Notes under the pieces: generated by a model
What the model saw: the letters and a program-made list of their open reading frames with translations, nothing else
What the model was told of the DNA's origin: nothing
Database searches by the model: none
Position numbers and translations under genes: made by a program
Assembly: GCF_017308975.1 (NCBI RefSeq)
Contig: NZ_JADWPD010000001.1
Span: 62,001-126,000, forward strand
DNA: 64,000 nt
Source of the DNA: Amycolatopsis sp. MtRt-6
GTDB lineage: Bacteria; Actinomycetota; Actinomycetes; Mycobacteriales; Pseudonocardiaceae
Reading direction: 5' to 3'
In this document: positions 1 to 8,726 of the stretch, one piece after another
How the letters are laid out: each line of letters opens with the position of its first letter
Position numbering within the stretch: the first letter of the stretch is position 1

Positions 1-255
1 GGGGCTGCGGACCCCGCCGTGCTCCGGCAACGCGCGGGCCTGAGCGCCGCATTGGCCGCGGCGCTGGCGGAGCTCGCGCCCCGGCAGCGCGCGGTGCTGG
101 TGCTGCGGTACTTCTGCGACCTGCCGGTGGCCGAAACGGCCCGTGAGCTGCGCTGTTCCGAAAGCACGGTCCGCAGTCAGGCCACGAGGGCGCTGAAAAC
201 CCTCCGCGGCCGCTACCCCGTCGATTCCGGCTTCCTGGCAGAAAGCGAGCTGTGA
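1..255 (+). CDS. RNA polymerase sigma-70 factor (ECF/SigE type), 3' end only
   Basis: Open from the first base of the window, so only the last 84 residues are visible. They form sigma region 4: a short helix followed by LAPRQRAVLVLRYFCDLPVA and the recognition helix segment CSESTVRSQATRALKTLR, the -35-binding helix-turn-helix of ECF sigma factors. Region 2 lies upstream and is not visible, so the subgroup cannot be fixed; the VLRYFCDL wording resembles SigE-family ECF sigmas of actinomycetes. The stop overlaps the start of the next gene by one base (TGATG), which implies translational coupling to a probable anti-sigma or membrane partner. Confidence 0.85.
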   Translation, partial: GAADPAVLRQRAGLSAALAAALAELAPRQRAVLVLRYFCDLPVAETARELRCSESTVRSQATRALKTLRGRYPVDSGFLAESEL

Positions 256-1055
256 TGAACGAGCAGATCCTGGCCCACGAGTTCACCGCGGCCGTCCGCG
301 CCGAACCGCCGCTGGGCTTCGACCCCGACGAGGCCGTCACCCGGGTGGCCCGGCGGCGCCGGAACCGGCGGAACGTCCTGCTGGCGGCAGCCGGTGTCGT
401 CGTCGCGGCACTCGCCGCCGTCGCCGTCCCGGTCACCCGCACCGGGGCCGGCGTCCCGGTCCAGCCGGCGGCGCCGTCGATTTCGCCGTCCACCGGGGAG
501 CGGTGGTGGCCGCCGGCCGGCGTCGAGGTCCCTCAGCCGACCGATGCCCAGCTCAGCGCCCGGGCACCCGAGATCGCCGACCACGTCGACGCGGCTCTGA
601 AGAAGATGCTGCCCGCCGAGGAACTCCGTCGCACGTCCAACAGTTCCGGCCGGTTCGCGGGCCTCCTGCCGACCAGCCAGCTCGGGGTACACGCCATGGA
701 GCACGGCGGGCCGGCGGGTGGCGGGTACTTCGTCACGGTCGAGGTGTCCGTGCCGACCGCACCGGTGACCCGGTTCCAGCCCTGGCAGCTGTGCGCCGAG
801 CTGAAGAAACAGGTCACCCCGGCGACCACCTGCCGCTACGCCGATGTCGGCACCGGCGGGGTGCGGATGACGACGGAAGAGGACACCCTCGACCGGGCGA
901 ACACGAAGCAGCACCGCACCACGGTGATCGACTTCCGGGCGGACGGCAGCTTCGTCCTCGCCACGGTCGGGAACTCGCCCGGGGTCAGCGCCGCGCTGCC
1001 CCTGACCGCGGACCAGCTCACCGCCTTGGCCACTGATCCCGGGCTGACCCTGTAG
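255..1055 (+). CDS. Single-pass membrane protein, possible anti-sigma partner
   Basis: 266 residues from ATG at 255; a GTG one codon upstream is equally open. Residues about 1-35 are cytoplasmic and basic near the end (VARRRRNRRN). One transmembrane helix follows (LLAAAGVVVAALAAVAVPV), then an extracytoplasmic domain of about 200 residues with no motif I recognise. Coupling to the sigma factor just upstream and the N-in/C-out topology are what is expected of a membrane anti-sigma or sensor protein, but no zinc HxxxCxxC signature is present. The regulatory role therefore rests on context only. Confidence 0.6.
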   Translation: MNEQILAHEFTAAVRAEPPLGFDPDEAVTRVARRRRNRRNVLLAAAGVVVAALAAVAVPVTRTGAGVPVQPAAPSISPSTGERWWPPAGVEVPQPTDAQLSARAPEIADHVDAALKKMLPAEELRRTSNSSGRFAGLLPTSQLGVHAMEHGGPAGGGYFVTVEVSVPTAPVTRFQPWQLCAELKKQVTPATTCRYADVGTGGVRMTTEEDTLDRANTKQHRTTVIDFRADGSFVLATVGNSPGVSAALPLTADQLTALATDPGLTL

Positions 1056-1089
1056 CGCGCCGGGCCGGAGCCGCCGGCGGGTCGGCCGG

Positions 1090-1443
1090 TCACCGCGGCG
1101 TGAAGACGCAGAACTCGTTGCCCTCCGGGTCCGCCAGCTGGTCCCAGTCCACATCACCGCCCCGCTCGCGGATCAGGGTCGCGCCCAGGGCGAGCAGCTC
1201 GGCCGGATCGCCGAAGACGTCCAAGTGCATGCGGTTCTTGACCGTCTTCGGCTCCGGAACCGGGTTGAACCAGATCAGCGGGCCCGCCCCGGCCGGGTCG
1301 ACGATCGGGACCGGCCAGTCGTCCGGCCGTGTGTCGCCCGTCAGAGAGTCGCGGCGGACGTAGCCGAGCGCGCGGCACCACCAGTCCGCCAGGGCCTGGT
1401 GGTCGTTCGCGTCCAGGGCGAGGTCCTTGAACCGTGCTGTCAT
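1090..1443 (-). CDS. VOC (glyoxalase/bleomycin-resistance fold) family protein
   Basis: 117 residues. The protein starts MTARFKDLALDANDHQALADW and ends LADPEGNEFCVFTPR, the two beta-alpha-beta halves typical of small VOC proteins; DPEGNEFC near the C-terminus is a common actinobacterial VOC signature. Substrate unknown. Its ATG overlaps the stop of the upstream acetyltransferase gene (1440-1443), so the two are co-translated from one message on the minus strand. No gene-specific function can be assigned. Confidence 0.8.
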   Translation of the reverse strand: MTARFKDLALDANDHQALADWWCRALGYVRRDSLTGDTRPDDWPVPIVDPAGAGPLIWFNPVPEPKTVKNRMHLDVFGDPAELLALGATLIRERGGDVDWDQLADPEGNEFCVFTPR

Positions 1444-2063
1444 GCCGCTCCTTCCGGGACGTGCGCCGGGACGACGTCGGACACGACGCGCCAGCCGAGC
1501 GAGGTGTACAGCCCGCGGCCGGCCGCCGAAGCCAGCAGCACGCCCGACCCGGCTCCGGCCGCGACGGCCAGCCGGTGCATCACCACCCGGCCGAGGCCGC
1601 GGCGGCGGTGCTCCGGCTCCGTCTCGATCTTGTCGAACACCGCGACCCCTCCGGCCACCGCGACCTGACCGCGGGCCGCGGGGGCGGGACCGGACGACAC
1701 CAGTACCTCCCACACCGGCCCGTCGCCGGTCACCGTCACCGAGTACGGCTCCGGGACCGCGACCGGCGGCATGGGCCCGTCGGACGCCATCAGGTACTCG
1801 GTCTCCCCCGCCCGCCACGCCGGGGTGAGCGAAGCCAAGACCGAGGACCGCGAGCCGCACGCCTTCAGCCACGTGCCCGGCGCGGCCACCGTCCGGGCCC
1901 GCGCGGAAACCGCGGACGGCGAGCGCAGCAGGTAGCGCACCCGGTGCCCCGGCAGGCCGACGTCGACGCGGTAGCCGTCGACCTCGGCGACCGGTGCCGG
2001 TGCCGCCCGCGACACGGCCCAGCCGCGGACCCACGCCCCCAAGATGTCCATGCCGGTGATCAT
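1440..2063 (-). CDS. GNAT-family N-acetyltransferase
   Basis: 207 residues from ATG at 2063; MDILGAW at 2051 is an alternative start. The C-terminal third has the acetyl-CoA binding pattern of GNAT enzymes: VFDKIETEPEHRRRGLGRVV contains the Q/RxxGxG/A-type loop (RRRGLG), followed by helix and the late GLYTSLGWRV strand. The N-terminal two thirds are divergent, as is usual for GNATs of unknown acceptor. It forms a two-gene unit with the VOC protein downstream and is divergent from the GntR regulator, whose GTG lies 43 bp away. Confidence 0.75.
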   Translation of the reverse strand: MITGMDILGAWVRGWAVSRAAPAPVAEVDGYRVDVGLPGHRVRYLLRSPSAVSARARTVAAPGTWLKACGSRSSVLASLTPAWRAGETEYLMASDGPMPPVAVPEPYSVTVTGDGPVWEVLVSSGPAPAARGQVAVAGGVAVFDKIETEPEHRRRGLGRVVMHRLAVAAGAGSGVLLASAAGRGLYTSLGWRVVSDVVPAHVPEGAA

Positions 2064-2106
2064 GGCAGGCACCCCCGACAATTCCGTGAGCTGAGAAGAT
2101 GAGCGC

Positions 2107-2796
2107 GTGGACACCGAGCAGGTCTGGAGCGCGACCGTCGACCGGCTGCGGGCCCGGATCGACTCCGGCGACCTGCCGCCCGGCTCTCGGCTGCCCGCCG
2201 AACGCGTCCTGTGCGAAGAGCTCGGCATCAGCCGGGGTTCGCTGCGCCAGGCCCTGCGCGTCCTCGACTCCATCGGGTACGTCCAGATCCGCGCCGGCTC
2301 CGGCACCTACGTCCGCGAACAGCAGGAACAGCCGCTGCGGACGTGGTTCACCGAGCACGACCAGCTCGTCGAGAAGCTCTTCGACCTGCGGGCGACCGTC
2401 GAACCGACCCTCGCCGAACGGCTGGCCCGGCACGCGACCGCGAAGACCGTGAGCCGGCTCGAGGACAACGTCGCCGAGATGGCGCGGGCCGCCGAGGACG
2501 GCGACATGCTGCACGTCATCGCCGCCGACGCCGAGTTCCACCGGGTGATCGCCCAGAACGCGGGCAACGACGACGTCGCCGGGCTGCTGCGGTCGGTGCT
2601 CGCCCTGGTCGGCGAGGAGCGGCGGCTGGCGCTGCGGCTGCCCGGGCAGATCCGCAAGGCCGTCGCCGACCACCGCGCCATCCTCGACGCCATCCGCCGG
2701 TCCGACCCGGCCGCCGCCCGCGAGCTGACCCTCAAGCACCTGGTGGACGCCAAAAACTACGCGCACGACTACGCCGCCCACCCCGAAACGCGCTAG
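2107..2796 (+). CDS. GntR-family transcriptional regulator, FadR/FCD subfamily
   Basis: 229 residues, GTG start. Residues 1-75 are the winged helix (PPGSRLPAERVLCEELGISR, then SGTYVREQ closing the wing). Residues about 85-220 form the all-helical FCD ligand domain, with D/H residues (DAEFHRVIA, DHRAILDAI) at the positions that bind metal or acid ligands in FadR-like proteins. The stop codon is four bases before a perfect 16-bp palindrome (2801-2816) that precedes a methyltransferase gene. The regulator probably controls that gene and perhaps itself or the divergent GNAT unit. Ligand unknown. Confidence 0.88.
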   Translation: MDTEQVWSATVDRLRARIDSGDLPPGSRLPAERVLCEELGISRGSLRQALRVLDSIGYVQIRAGSGTYVREQQEQPLRTWFTEHDQLVEKLFDLRATVEPTLAERLARHATAKTVSRLEDNVAEMARAAEDGDMLHVIAADAEFHRVIAQNAGNDDVAGLLRSVLALVGEERRLALRLPGQIRKAVADHRAILDAIRRSDPAAARELTLKHLVDAKNYAHDYAAHPETR

Positions 2797-2800
2797 ACTT

Positions 2801-2816
2801 TTCACAACGTTGTGAA
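2801..2816. promoter_or_regulatory. Perfect 16-bp palindrome, candidate GntR operator
   Basis: TTCACAACGTTGTGAA reads identically on both strands. It lies between the GntR stop (2796) and the methyltransferase ATG (2833), just after a -10-like TAGACT at 2794-2799, so a bound repressor would cover the expected transcription start. Size and symmetry suit a FadR-type dimer. The assignment to the adjacent regulator is inference. Confidence 0.6.
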
Positions 2817-2832
2817 TCTTTTGGGGGGCGTG

Positions 2833-3645
2833 ATGGAGAAGGTCCACTTCACTGAAGAGAAAGCCACCAACCTGGCCACGCTGTACGGCCGCGCGCTCGA
2901 CTACCGCAGTGCCCACCCGATCCTCGGCGACAAGGCCGCGGACGAGGCCGTCCGCCGGATCGACTACGACTTCACGAAGATCGGCATCTCCCCCGACCGC
3001 GCGGTGTCGGTGGTCCTGCGGGCGAAGCCGATCGACGACTGGGCCGCCGAGTACCTGCGCGACCACCCGGACGCGATCGTGCTGCACCTCGGCTGCGGCA
3101 TGGACACGCGGTTCCAGCGCCTCGCGCCGCCGGAGACCGTCCACTGGTACGACGTCGACTACCCCGAGGTCATCGAGCTGCGGGAGAAGCTCTACGACAA
3201 GGCGCCGAACCAGACGCACATCGGCTCGTCGGTGACCGACTTCGGGTGGCTCGACCAGGTGCCGTCGGACCGGCCGGCACTGATCGTCGCCGAAGGCCTC
3301 ACGATGTACCTGAAGCCCGAGACCGGCACCGAACTGTTCCGCAGGCTGGCCGCGAAGTTTCCGTCCGGCGAGCTGATCTGCGACCTCTTCAACCGCACGG
3401 CCATCAAGATCCAGAAGCTCAACGCGCCGGTGCGCAAGGCGGGCGCGACGCTGTACTGGGGCGTCGACGACCCGCGCGACCTCGAGTCCTGCGGCCTCAC
3501 GTTGGAGTCCGCACTGGACGCCGGACACTGGGCGACGCCGGACGTGCTGGCCAAGGTGGGGCCGTTCACCCGGTTCCAGCTGCGGATGCTGAAGGTCTTC
3601 CCACCCCTGGCCCGTACCGCGCACGTCGTGCGGTACCGCTTCTGA
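2833..3645 (+). CDS. SAM-dependent O-methyltransferase, leucine carboxyl methyltransferase (LCM) family
   Basis: 270 residues; the ATG at 2833 is chosen because a G-rich ribosome site (GGGGGG, 2823-2828) precedes it. The SAM motif VLHLGCGMDTRF (residues about 83-94), the acidic VDYPEVIELR after strand 2 and the post-motif VAEGLTMYL are diagnostic of the LCM/PPM fold, which in actinomycetes covers many secondary-metabolite and small-molecule carboxyl or hydroxyl methyltransferases. No signal peptide, so cytoplasmic. Probably under the GntR regulator upstream, across the palindrome. Acceptor unknown. Confidence 0.85.
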   Translation: MEKVHFTEEKATNLATLYGRALDYRSAHPILGDKAADEAVRRIDYDFTKIGISPDRAVSVVLRAKPIDDWAAEYLRDHPDAIVLHLGCGMDTRFQRLAPPETVHWYDVDYPEVIELREKLYDKAPNQTHIGSSVTDFGWLDQVPSDRPALIVAEGLTMYLKPETGTELFRRLAAKFPSGELICDLFNRTAIKIQKLNAPVRKAGATLYWGVDDPRDLESCGLTLESALDAGHWATPDVLAKVGPFTRFQLRMLKVFPPLARTAHVVRYRF

Positions 3646-3699
3646 CGGGACCCCGGCAGCAGCAAGTGGCCACGCATTTCCGGCCGTACGATCGACGCC

Positions 3700-5193
3700 G
3701 TGCGCAAGATCGCCGTGAAGAACGTCCGCGTGGTGTTGCGCACCAGCCTGGGCTTCGCCGGGCTGGGCCTCGGCTCGAGCGTCGCCGGCTCCGGTGTGGT
3801 CGCCCTGCTGCTGGTGCTGCAGGGCCTGCCGGGTGACGTCGGCGACCGCGGCTGGGTGCTCGGCCTGACCGCGGCCGGCATCGTCGCCGCGGCCCTGCTC
3901 GCCGGGACGCTCTGGACGGCGTGGCTGCAGCGCCGCACCGTGATCTGGTTCGTGCTCGGCCGTCCACCGTCGGAGAGCGAGGCGCGGCGTGCGCTGCGGC
4001 TGCCGGTCGACATGGCCGTGGTCAGCGGCACGCTCTGGCTGATCGGCACCATCGTCCTCACCGTGCTCGCCGGGGCGCTCGGCTCCGCCGACGACGCCGT
4101 CGGCATGGCCACGGTGATCGGGCTCGGCGGGCTCACCACGGTCGGCCTCACCTACCTGGCGGCCGAGTGGGTGGCGCGGCCGGTGATGACGATCGCGCTG
4201 GACGTCCTGCCGCCGCGCGGCTCGCTGCCGGTCACCGTGCTGACCCGGCTGGTCGTCACCTGGGCGCTGGCCGGCGGCGTCCCGCTGGTGGGTGTGCTGC
4301 TCATCGCCATGCCGCCGGAGCTGGGCTCGGGCGACCACACGGCGAGCCTGATCATGCTGTCGGTGATCGGCCTCGGCGTCGGCGCGATCAGCACGGCACT
4401 GCTGGCCAGAGCGGTCGCCGCGCCGCTGCACCGGCTGCGCGTGGCGCTCGACGAGATCGCGCGCGGCAACAACGACGTCACCGTGGACGTCGACGACTCC
4501 AGCGAGATCGGCAGGCTCCAGACGTCGGTGAACCTGCTCGCCGCGGGCCTGCGCGAGCAGGCGCGGATGCGGGACCTCTTCGGCAGGCACGTCGGCGCCG
4601 ACGTCGCCCGGCACGCGCTGGAGTACGGCGCGTCGCTCTCCGGCGACGTCCGCGAGGTCACGGCGTTGTTCGTCGACGTCGTCGACTCGACCGCGCTGGC
4701 CTACCGCACCCCGCCGGAGGAGCTGGTCGGGAAGCTCAACCGGCTGTTCGCCGCGGTCGTCTCCGCGGTCAACGCGCGCGGCGGCCTGGTCAACAAGTTC
4801 CAGGGCGACGCCGCCCTGTGCATCTTCGGCGCGCCGACGCGGCTCTCGGACGCCCCGACGGCCGCCTTGGCCGCCGCCCGGGCGATCCGCGACGCGGTGC
4901 GCGAGACCGGCGAGCTCGACCTCGGCATCGGCGTCTCGAGCGGCCCGGTGTTCGCCGGGCAGCTCGGCTCCAGCAGCCGGCTGGAGTACACCGTGATCGG
5001 CGACGCGGTCAACGAGGCCGCGCGGCTCACCGAGCTCGCCAAGGCCGTGCCGTCACGGGTCCTCGCCAGCGACGCCGTCGTCTCCGCGGCGCTGCCGGGC
5101 GAGGCCGCGCACTGGGAGAAGCACGGCGAGCTGGAGCTGCGCGGCCGCCAGGAGGCCACGCCGACCTGGACGACGGCCCCTCAGGCGAGCTGA
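3700..5193 (+). CDS. Membrane class III adenylate/guanylate cyclase with HAMP domain
   Basis: 497 residues, GTG start. The N-terminal half (to about residue 235) has about six hydrophobic helices, followed by a HAMP segment (AAPLHRLRVALDEIARGN) and a class III catalytic domain (about 310-480). Both metal-binding aspartates (D326 in LFVDVVDST and D370 in KFQGDA) are visible, with the substrate-selecting K366 and D435 and the transition-state N438 and R442 in IGDAVNEAARL. All key residues are present, so it should be active, and the Lys/Asp pair favours ATP over GTP. The layout matches the mycobacterial six-TM/HAMP cyclases (Rv1318c-Rv1320c, Rv3645 type). It overlaps the convergent fabH-like gene by 13 bp. 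Confidence 0.92.
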   Translation: MRKIAVKNVRVVLRTSLGFAGLGLGSSVAGSGVVALLLVLQGLPGDVGDRGWVLGLTAAGIVAAALLAGTLWTAWLQRRTVIWFVLGRPPSESEARRALRLPVDMAVVSGTLWLIGTIVLTVLAGALGSADDAVGMATVIGLGGLTTVGLTYLAAEWVARPVMTIALDVLPPRGSLPVTVLTRLVVTWALAGGVPLVGVLLIAMPPELGSGDHTASLIMLSVIGLGVGAISTALLARAVAAPLHRLRVALDEIARGNNDVTVDVDDSSEIGRLQTSVNLLAAGLREQARMRDLFGRHVGADVARHALEYGASLSGDVREVTALFVDVVDSTALAYRTPPEELVGKLNRLFAAVVSAVNARGGLVNKFQGDAALCIFGAPTRLSDAPTAALAAARAIRDAVRETGELDLGIGVSSGPVFAGQLGSSSRLEYTVIGDAVNEAARLTELAKAVPSRVLASDAVVSAALPGEAAHWEKHGELELRGRQEATPTWTTAPQAS

Positions 5194-6170
5194 TCCAGGT
5201 CAGGCCAGCGCAGCACCGTCGATCCCCAGGTCAGGCCGGCGCCGAACGCGCTGAGCAGGACGCGGTGGCCGGGGGCGAGGGTGCCATCGGCGCGGGCGTC
5301 GGCCAGCGCGAGCGGGATGGACGCGGCGCTGGTGTTGCCGACCCGGTCGATGTTGGCGACCACGGCGTCGGCGGGCATCCCGAGCTGCTTCGCCGTCGCC
5401 TGGAGGATCCGGATGTTCGCCTGGTGCCCGACGAAGCGGTCGACGTCGCCGACCATCCAGCCCGCGCGGTCCAGGACCGTGCGCGACGACTCCGCCATCC
5501 GCGCGCAGGCGTGCCGGAACACGGCCGTGCCCTGCATGGCGAGGAACCGGTCGCTCGGCTGGTCGGAGAGCCGCCGCCGGGCGCCACCGGCCTCGACCCA
5601 CAGCAGCTCGGCGTGCTCGCCCTCGCTGTGCAGGTCGAACGGGCCGAACGCGCCGGGCTCGTCGGCGTCACCCGCCCGCAGGAGGACCGCGCCGGCGCCG
5701 TCGCCGAAGATCGGCACCGTGGTGCGGTCGCCGGGGTCGATGAGCGTGGTGAAGGTGTCGGCGCCGATCACGAGCACGCGCTCGGCCAGCCCGCCCGCGA
5801 TGAACCCGGCCGCCGTGGCGAGCGCGTAGACGAAGCCGCTGCAGACGGCGTTGACGTCGAACGCCGCGGCCGTGCCGAGCCCGAGCCGGGCGGCGACCTG
5901 CGGCGCGCTGGCCGGGCAGGGCTGGTCGGGCGTGGAGGTGGCGAGGACGACGGCGTCGGCCTTGCCGCCCGCGAGCGCTTCGCGGCCGGCCCCGACGGCG
6001 AGGTCCACAGTGGACTCCTCAGGCCCGGCGACGCGGCGCTCGCGGATCCCGGTGCGGGTCCGGATCCACTCGTCCGAGGTGTCGAGCCGGGCGGCGATTT
6101 CGTGGTTGTCCAGGACTTTCGTCGGCAACCACGAACCGAGACCGGTCAGCACGGCGGCAGGTGCGGGCAC
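5181..6170 (-). CDS. 3-oxoacyl-ACP synthase III (KAS III, FabH-like)
   Basis: 329 residues, GTG start. The thiolase-fold triad is complete: C110 in DVNAVCSGFVYAL, H249 in VGHQANIRI and N279 in NTSAASIPLAL. The N-terminal WIRTRTGIRERR and the glycine-rich IFGDGAGAVLL are also typical. Such enzymes condense an acyl-CoA with malonyl-ACP to start fatty acid or polyketide chains. No acp, fabD or fabF lies beside it, so it may be an accessory starter enzyme rather than the housekeeping FabH. The 3' end overlaps the cyclase gene on the other strand. Confidence 0.9.
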   Translation of the reverse strand: MPAPAAVLTGLGSWLPTKVLDNHEIAARLDTSDEWIRTRTGIRERRVAGPEESTVDLAVGAGREALAGGKADAVVLATSTPDQPCPASAPQVAARLGLGTAAAFDVNAVCSGFVYALATAAGFIAGGLAERVLVIGADTFTTLIDPGDRTTVPIFGDGAGAVLLRAGDADEPGAFGPFDLHSEGEHAELLWVEAGGARRRLSDQPSDRFLAMQGTAVFRHACARMAESSRTVLDRAGWMVGDVDRFVGHQANIRILQATAKQLGMPADAVVANIDRVGNTSAASIPLALADARADGTLAPGHRVLLSAFGAGLTWGSTVLRWPDLDQLA

Positions 6171-6371
6171 GGGATAGCCTCCCCACGCCGGCGGGTTGGC
6201 GGAGCGACCGGCTGGTCTTCCACTTCTATGGGCTACCCCCTGGTAGACCGGTCAGTTGTGTTCCACCTCACTCAAAAAGTTGTTTCATCTTCGCCTCGGA
6301 CGGAGTAGTGAGCGACGTCACGGAGGGGTGAAACGCGGCGAATTGTCGGGGGTGCCGGATAGCCTGCTGGG

Positions 6372-6845
6372 GTGCGGACACCCGACCTCGACCAGCTGGA
6401 CATCGCCATCCTCGCCTGCCTCCAGGCGGACGCCCGCACGATCGCCGAGACGATCGGCGCCAAGGTCGGGCTCTCGGCCGCGGCGGTGCAGCGGCGGATC
6501 AAGCGGCTGCGCGAAGCGGGCGTGATCGAGCGCGAGGTGGCGGTGCTGTCGCCGGAGGCGCTCGGGCTGGACATGACGTTCGTGGTGACGGTCGAGATGG
6601 AGCGGGAGAACCTCGCGGTCCTCGACGCGTTCCGCCGTCAGGTGCTCGCCGAGGACGCCGTGCAGCAGTGCTACTACGTCACCGGCGCGGCGGACTTCGT
6701 GCTGATCGTCACGTGCCCGGACATGGCGGGCTTCGAGGCGTTCACCCGGCGCATGTTCTTCGACAACCCGAACGTCCGCCACTTCACGACGAGCGTGGCG
6801 ATGGATCGCGTGAAGGTGGGGCTCACGCTGCCGCTCGACCCGTAA
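6372..6845 (+). CDS. Lrp/AsnC-family transcriptional regulator
   Basis: 157 residues, GTG start. N-terminal helix-turn-helix LDQLDIAILACLQADARTIA followed by SAAAVQRRIKRLREAGVI, then the RAM/AsnC ligand domain (from about residue 65) with TGAADFVLIVTCPDMAGFEA, the usual effector-pocket strand-loop. These proteins form octamers and respond to amino acids. It lies 20 bp upstream of an MFS exporter gene on the same strand, so amino-acid- or metabolite-responsive control of that exporter is plausible. Confidence 0.88.
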   Translation: MRTPDLDQLDIAILACLQADARTIAETIGAKVGLSAAAVQRRIKRLREAGVIEREVAVLSPEALGLDMTFVVTVEMERENLAVLDAFRRQVLAEDAVQQCYYVTGAADFVLIVTCPDMAGFEAFTRRMFFDNPNVRHFTTSVAMDRVKVGLTLPLDP

Positions 6846-6865
6846 GCTGTCCCGCTGGGGGAAAC

Positions 6866-8167
6866 ATGCTTCGGATCTTTCTGGCCGCGACGCTGATCGA
6901 CGCGCTCGGCAGCGGGCTGTGGGTCCCGTTCGCCCTGTTGTTCCTGGTGCACGGGCAGGGCATGGGCCTGGTCGACGCGGGTGCGTCGCTGACCACCGGC
7001 GCCCTGCTGGCGCTCGTGTCCGGTCCGGCGACCGGGGTGGCGATGGACCGCTTCGGGCCGCGAGCACTGCTCATCGCGGGCAACCTGGTGCGGCTCGCCG
7101 CCTTCGCGGCCTATCCGCTGGCGTACACGAGCTGGCAGGTGATCGCGGTGTCGGCGGTGGCCGGCTTCGGCGACCGGCTGTTCTGGACGTGCAACGCGCC
7201 GATGGTGACCCGGCTCACCTCCGGCGCGGACACGGACCGGGTCCTGGCGACCCAGACGGTGGGCCGGTTCGCGGGCGCGGGCATCGGAGCGGCGGCGATG
7301 GCGGTGCTGCCGACGATCACGAGCCCGTGGGCGTTCCACGCACTGGCGTACGTGAACGCGGCGAGCTTCGCGGTGGCGGCGGTCCTGATCCGGCTCCTCC
7401 CGCGGGAGGGCCGGGTGGGCGCGGCGGCGGTGCCGGTCTCGGCGGTGCCGGCGGAGGCGGTGCTCGCCGAAGCGGATGTCCGCGGCTCGGAGACGACCGC
7501 GGGCAGGCCCGCGGGAGCCGCCACCCCACCGCCGGCTCGCCGCGGGAGCTGGCGGGCCGTGCTCGGCGACCGGGCCTTCACCGGGTTCTGCGTCACGCAC
7601 ATGGCGTTCACCCTCGCCAGCGCCAGCAAGTTCTCCGTGCTGCCGCTCGTCGTCCGGGATCTGCTGCACGGTCCACAGTGGATCGCCGGGACCGCCATCA
7701 CCGTCGGGACCGTGGTCGTCGTCACCGCGCAGCGGCCGATCGTCGGCCTGCTCGCCGGGCGGAGCCGGACCGCCGGGCTCATCGGGTCCGCCGTTCTCTT
7801 CACGATCTGCTTCGCGCTGCTGATCCCGCTGGAGGCCGTCCCGCTGTCCGTGGCCACCGTGCTGATCCTGCTCACCAGCCTCGGCTTCTCGATCGCCGAG
7901 GCCCTCTTCGGCCCGACCGCCACCGCGGCGGCCGCCGCGGCCGCACCATCCGGGGCCGAAGGGCGGGCCAGCTCGATCTTCCAGCTCTCCTGGGGCCTGC
8001 CCGTCGCGCTCGCGCCGGGGCTGCTGGCCGCCCTGCTCAGCGCGAGCAACGCGCTCACCTGGTCGATTCTGGCCCTGACCTGCGCATCCGCCGTCCCCGC
8101 GCTGCTCGTGCTGCGAAAGAAACTGCCGCACGCCCTGCGCGAACCGTCACCACCCGTGGCCGCGTGA
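6866..8167 (+). CDS. Major facilitator superfamily transporter
   Basis: 433 residues; ATG at 6866 preceded by GGGGGA, so the long upstream open frame is not used. About 12 hydrophobic helices. The loop after helix 2 reads GVAMDRFGPRALL, the MFS motif A region (G..DRFGRR-like). Residues about 185-235 form an Ala/Pro-rich central loop (VPAEAVLAEA, TPPPARRGS) joining the two six-helix halves. Probably a drug or metabolite exporter; no substrate can be read from sequence. Co-directional with and just downstream of the Lrp-type regulator. Confidence 0.85.
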   Translation: MLRIFLAATLIDALGSGLWVPFALLFLVHGQGMGLVDAGASLTTGALLALVSGPATGVAMDRFGPRALLIAGNLVRLAAFAAYPLAYTSWQVIAVSAVAGFGDRLFWTCNAPMVTRLTSGADTDRVLATQTVGRFAGAGIGAAAMAVLPTITSPWAFHALAYVNAASFAVAAVLIRLLPREGRVGAAAVPVSAVPAEAVLAEADVRGSETTAGRPAGAATPPPARRGSWRAVLGDRAFTGFCVTHMAFTLASASKFSVLPLVVRDLLHGPQWIAGTAITVGTVVVVTAQRPIVGLLAGRSRTAGLIGSAVLFTICFALLIPLEAVPLSVATVLILLTSLGFSIAEALFGPTATAAAAAAAPSGAEGRASSIFQLSWGLPVALAPGLLAALLSASNALTWSILALTCASAVPALLVLRKKLPHALREPSPPVAA

Positions 8168-8321
8168 GCGCAAGGCGTATGTGCCCGGTGTTACACCACA
8201 ATGGACGGATGCAACCGATCAAGTGAACGTGAGACTTTCTCCGTCATGACCGTCGGCCCTGGTCATCTCCTTGCCGAACAGTTCGCGCCGCGCGAACCAC
8301 CGCGAGACTCCAGGAGGGGCC

Positions 8322-8726
8322 GTGCACACCGACGCCGTACACCAGAGCCAGTTCGTGCTGCTGAACGAGAGCACCACGCCCGTCCTGTCGCGCCTGTCCT
8401 ACCACGCCCACGAGCCCTTCGCGGTGACCGTGGCCTTCCGGACCGAGCGCGGCCGGTGGATCGAGTGGACCTTCGCGCGTGACCTCCTGGTCGCCGGTCT
8501 CGACGAGCCGGCCGGCCTCGGCGATGTCCGGATCCGCCCGGACCTCTCCGAAGACGAAGACTTCCTCACCCTGGAAATCGAGTCACCGGACGGCTATGCG
8601 TCGTTCGAGCTCGAAGTCGAAGACGTCCGGACCTTCCTGGACGCCTCCATCGAACTGGTGCCGCTCGGCGAAGAGAGCGCGCACTTCGACGTCGACGGGC
8701 TGATCGAGGAGATCAGCAACGTCTGA
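8322..8726 (+). CDS. ssgB: SsgA-like protein, SsgB type (sporulation/cell-division)
   Basis: 134 residues from GTG at 8322, which has a strong AGGAGG (8312-8317) just upstream. The body is a canonical SALP sequence: TTPVLSRLSYHAHEPFAVTV, WIEWTFARDLL, then an acidic C-terminus ending EEISNV. SsgB-type proteins help place FtsZ and control septation in sporulating actinomycetes. This is the member kept in nearly all morphologically complex genera, so ssgB is the best label, though other SALP paralogues cannot be excluded. An 11-bp palindrome-like GGTGTTACACC at 8187-8197 in the leader may be regulatory. Confidence 0.85.
   Translation: MHTDAVHQSQFVLLNESTTPVLSRLSYHAHEPFAVTVAFRTERGRWIEWTFARDLLVAGLDEPAGLGDVRIRPDLSEDEDFLTLEIESPDGYASFELEVEDVRTFLDASIELVPLGEESAHFDVDGLIEEISNV

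Noticed and set aside
1090..4614. 1174-residue open frame on the minus strand
   Set aside because: Only its last 117 residues (1090-1443) are a real gene; the rest is His/Arg/Gly-rich shadow antisense to the GntR, methyltransferase and cyclase genes.
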